Made by a program: the position numbers and the translations under genes | In this document: in pieces, positions 13,201 through 14,514 of the stretch | Layout: every line of letters begins with the position of its first letter | How positions within the stretch are numbered: position 1 is the first letter of the stretch | The notes under the pieces: model-generated | What the model saw: only the letters and a program-made list of their open reading frames with translations | Databases searched by the model: none | What the model was told of the DNA's origin: nothing | Origin: Actinomycetota bacterium | GTDB taxonomy: Bacteria > Actinomycetota > Thermoleophilia > Gaiellales > Gaiellaceae | Length of the DNA: 14,514 nucleotides | Direction of reading: 5' to 3' | NCBI GenBank assembly: GCA_005883245.1 | Contig: VAXT01000015.1 | Coordinates: forward strand, 6,498 to 21,011

Positions 13201-13679
13201 CTCGGAGCCTCCTGGATGTTCCGTCGCAGGTTTCGGTGAGCAGCGTTCAACGTCGCGGATACGGTTCCGACCTCGACGCCGAGCACCTGCGCGATCGTCC
13301 GGTAGTCGAGATCGGCGTAGTAGCGGAGAAAGAGCGTCTCCCGCTGCCGCTCAGGAAGCGCCGCGATCTGCTCGCGCAGTCCGGTTGCCTCCGGCCGGCC
13401 GTTCGAAGAACCGAGCTCCGCCGTCTCCAACGGCTCGGTCAGTGGCTCCCGCGCGATGCGCCGGGCCTCGTTGACTACGATGCGCCAGACCCACGCCTCG
13501 AGCGAACCGCTGCCACGAAACGACCGCCGGTCGCGTACGGCCGCAGTGAAACCCGCCTGAACGGCGTCGCGCCCACGGTCGAGGTCTCCGCAGATCGCCG
13601 CCGCGACGCGGGCGAAATGTCCGAAGCGCTCGAGATAGAGCGTTTCGAGCTGAGCGGGCGTCGCGCCTTTGCGCCTCAC
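13197..13679 (-). CDS. sigma-70 family (ECF-like) RNA polymerase sigma factor B
   Basis: The 160-residue product is a paralogue of sigma factor A. Region 2 includes RVAAAICGDLDRGRDAVQAG, RRSFRGSGSLEAWVWRIVVN and EARR. Region 4 includes ALPERQRETLFLRYYADLDY followed by RTIAQVLGVEVGTVSATL and a basic end. It should direct RNA polymerase to a dedicated regulon. GTG 13679 is chosen as the start: it begins MRRKGATPAQLETLYLERF, matching sigma A in length. The frame is open to 13817, but that extension runs back into the PPDK regulator gene and has no sigma homology. The 38-nt gap to that gene's stop holds CTAAA, TCACAC and TCATAT, also found before sigma A. Transcription may start there, although read-through from the regulator gene is possible. 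Its TGA overlaps the ATG of the membrane-protein gene. Confidence 0.88.
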   Translation of the reverse strand: MRRKGATPAQLETLYLERFGHFARVAAAICGDLDRGRDAVQAGFTAAVRDRRSFRGSGSLEAWVWRIVVNEARRIAREPLTEPLETAELGSSNGRPEATGLREQIAALPERQRETLFLRYYADLDYRTIAQVLGVEVGTVSATLNAAHRNLRRNIQEAPR

Positions 13680-13683
13680 ATCA

Positions 13684-13714
13684 ATATGAGTGTGACCCGT
13701 GCTCTGTTGTTTAG
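13684..13714 (-). promoter_or_regulatory. upstream region of sigma factor B with elements shared by sigma factor A
   Basis: On the minus strand CTAAA (13714-13710), TCACAC (13695-13690) and TCATAT (13689-13684) occur in the same order as before sigma A. CTAAA-to-TCATAT distances are 25 nt here and 26 nt there. TCATAT starts 10 nt before the GTG. CTAAA lies just after the stop codon of the PPDK regulator gene. No Shine-Dalgarno sequence precedes the GTG. A common promoter or autoregulatory site is inferred. Confidence 0.5.
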
Positions 13715-13717
13715 CCG

Positions 13718-14514
13718 CTAGGACACGGTCGCTTCGGTCTGCCGCTGCTCGACCAGGCGGATCACCCGCGCGGCGGTCTCCTCGATCGAGAGCTCCGTCG
13801 TGTCGATCACCGGGCACCCGAGCTTGCGCTGGACGGCCTCCGCGTTCTCGAGCTCCTCGTAGATCTCGAGCAGCTTCGAGTAGCGGTGGTTCGAGCCGCC
13901 CATGCGGCGCGAGCGGTTCTTGCGGATCTCCGCGAGGCGCTTCGCATCGATCTTCAGGCCCACGATCTTGGCCGGATCGACGTCGAAGAGCTCGTTCGGC
14001 GGGTCGATCCCCTTGACGAGCGGGACGTTCGCCGCGCGGTAGCCGAGGTAGCCGAGGTAGATCGAGAGCGGCGTCTTCGACGTCCGCGAGACGCCCACGA
14101 GCACGATGTCCGCGTCGTTCAGCCCACCCGCGATCCCGTCGTCGTACTTGACGGCGAACTCGATCGCCTCCATCCGGCGGAAGTACGTCTCGTCGAGCGG
14201 GTGGCGCCCTCCGGCCTGCATCCTTGCCGCCTGGCCCGAGACCTTGGCCACAGCCTCGATCGGCTGGCCGAGCAGGTCGCAGTAGTGGAGCCGCGCGCGC
14301 CGGCAGAGCGTCCGCATCTCGGCGCGGAGCTCCGGCTCGACGAGCGTGTAGACGACGACCGCGGGCCGCCCTCTCGCCCGCCGCACGACCTGTGCGAGAT
14401 CGTCGACGCTCTCGACCATCGGGTGCCGGATCTCCTCGAACGGCTGCTCGGGGAACTGCGCCTCGAGCGCGTGGACGAGGCGGGTCGCCGTCTCGCCGGT
14501 CGAGTCGGAGACGA
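13718..14514 (-). CDS. PPDK regulatory protein (DUF299 kinase/pyrophosphorylase), N-terminus cut by window edge
   Basis: The frame is open to the right edge. The internal ATG at 14419 is not the start, because upstream codons read VSDSTGETATRLVHALEAQF, the conserved opening of DUF299 proteins. Further motifs are HPLDETYFRRMEAIEFAVKY, DDG and the nucleotide-binding-loop-like GVSRTSKTPLSIYLGYLG. The C-terminal part contains KIVGLKIDAKRLAEIRKNR. Family members are bifunctional: they use ADP to phosphorylate the threonine next to the catalytic histidine of PPDK, which inactivates it, and restore activity by phosphate-dependent release of pyrophosphate. A target loop with TSH exists in the ppdK gene of this window (Thr452-Ser453-His454), which supports PPDK over PEP synthase as the partner. 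Only a few N-terminal residues should be missing. The sigma/membrane module B lies between this gene and ppdK, all on one strand. Confidence 0.92.
   Translation of the reverse strand, partial: VSDSTGETATRLVHALEAQFPEQPFEEIRHPMVESVDDLAQVVRRARGRPAVVVYTLVEPELRAEMRTLCRRARLHYCDLLGQPIEAVAKVSGQAARMQAGGRHPLDETYFRRMEAIEFAVKYDDGIAGGLNDADIVLVGVSRTSKTPLSIYLGYLGYRAANVPLVKGIDPPNELFDVDPAKIVGLKIDAKRLAEIRKNRSRRMGGSNHRYSKLLEIYEELENAEAVQRKLGCPVIDTTELSIEETAARVIRLVEQRQTEATVS

Noticed and set aside
13680..13817. N-terminal extension of sigma factor B from 13817
   Set aside because: It overlaps the end of the PPDK regulator gene on the same strand in another frame and has no sigma homology. GTG 13679 matches the length of the paralogue.
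14417..14419. ATG 14419 as the start of the PPDK regulator
   Set aside because: The codons upstream encode VSDSTGETA, the conserved family N-terminus, so the gene continues past the window edge.

Overview
This is a very GC-rich chromosomal window with actinobacterial features. It has tandem CGAAC-N4-GTTC LexA boxes, GTG starts that look leaderless, a DUF6504/ImuB mutagenesis cassette, a zinc-finger rhomboid, and two small sigma factors each coupled to a large single-pass membrane protein. My best guess is class Thermoleophilia (Gaiellales/Solirubrobacterales), inferred from gene content and style rather than from a marker gene. I saw no rRNA, tRNA, CRISPR array, insertion sequence or prophage gene.

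Layout. (1) 1-1570, minus strand: an SOS-type translesion cassette. An imuB-like Y-family gene sits under two LexA boxes and is followed by a DUF6504 gene that runs off the left edge. A perfect 13-bp-arm palindrome lies in or just before the DUF6504 gene. (2) 1609-4955: a divergent 12-TM-type MFS exporter, then an opposing two-gene unit of a shortened F420-dependent NADP-oxidoreductase-like protein and a 14-TM DHA2 exporter. (3) 5052-7072, plus strand: sigma factor A and its coupled membrane protein A. (4) 7069-8645: a ComB-like 2-phosphosulfolactate phosphatase, divergent from a rhomboid protease with an N-terminal zinc-binding module; their promoters appear to overlap. (5) 8642-14514, minus strand: the PPDK regulatory protein (cut by the right edge), sigma factor B, membrane protein B, an unannotated 58-residue membrane protein, a hairpin, and pyruvate phosphate dikinase (ppdK). 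As given, ppdK is broken by an internal deletion with a frame change.

The most interesting content is the pair of paralogous sigma/membrane-protein modules. In both, an ATGA overlap joins the genes and the sigma gene's last codons carry a strong ribosome-binding site 7 nt before the second start. The two membrane proteins share a short cytosolic motif (W-x-[DE]-V-V-x-R-x-G), a basic patch and one membrane helix, but their outer domains differ greatly and the classical zinc anti-sigma motif is absent. The two sigma genes also share upstream elements (CTAAA, TCACAC, TCATAT). I read these as two transmembrane signalling modules of one family, with membrane proteins that are probably anti-sigma factors of a non-zinc type. 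Module B sits between the regulator of PPDK and PPDK itself.

A second pattern is that all three convergent gene pairs overlap by exactly 4 nt through a CTAG or CTAA shared by both stop codons, which leaves no room for a terminator between them.
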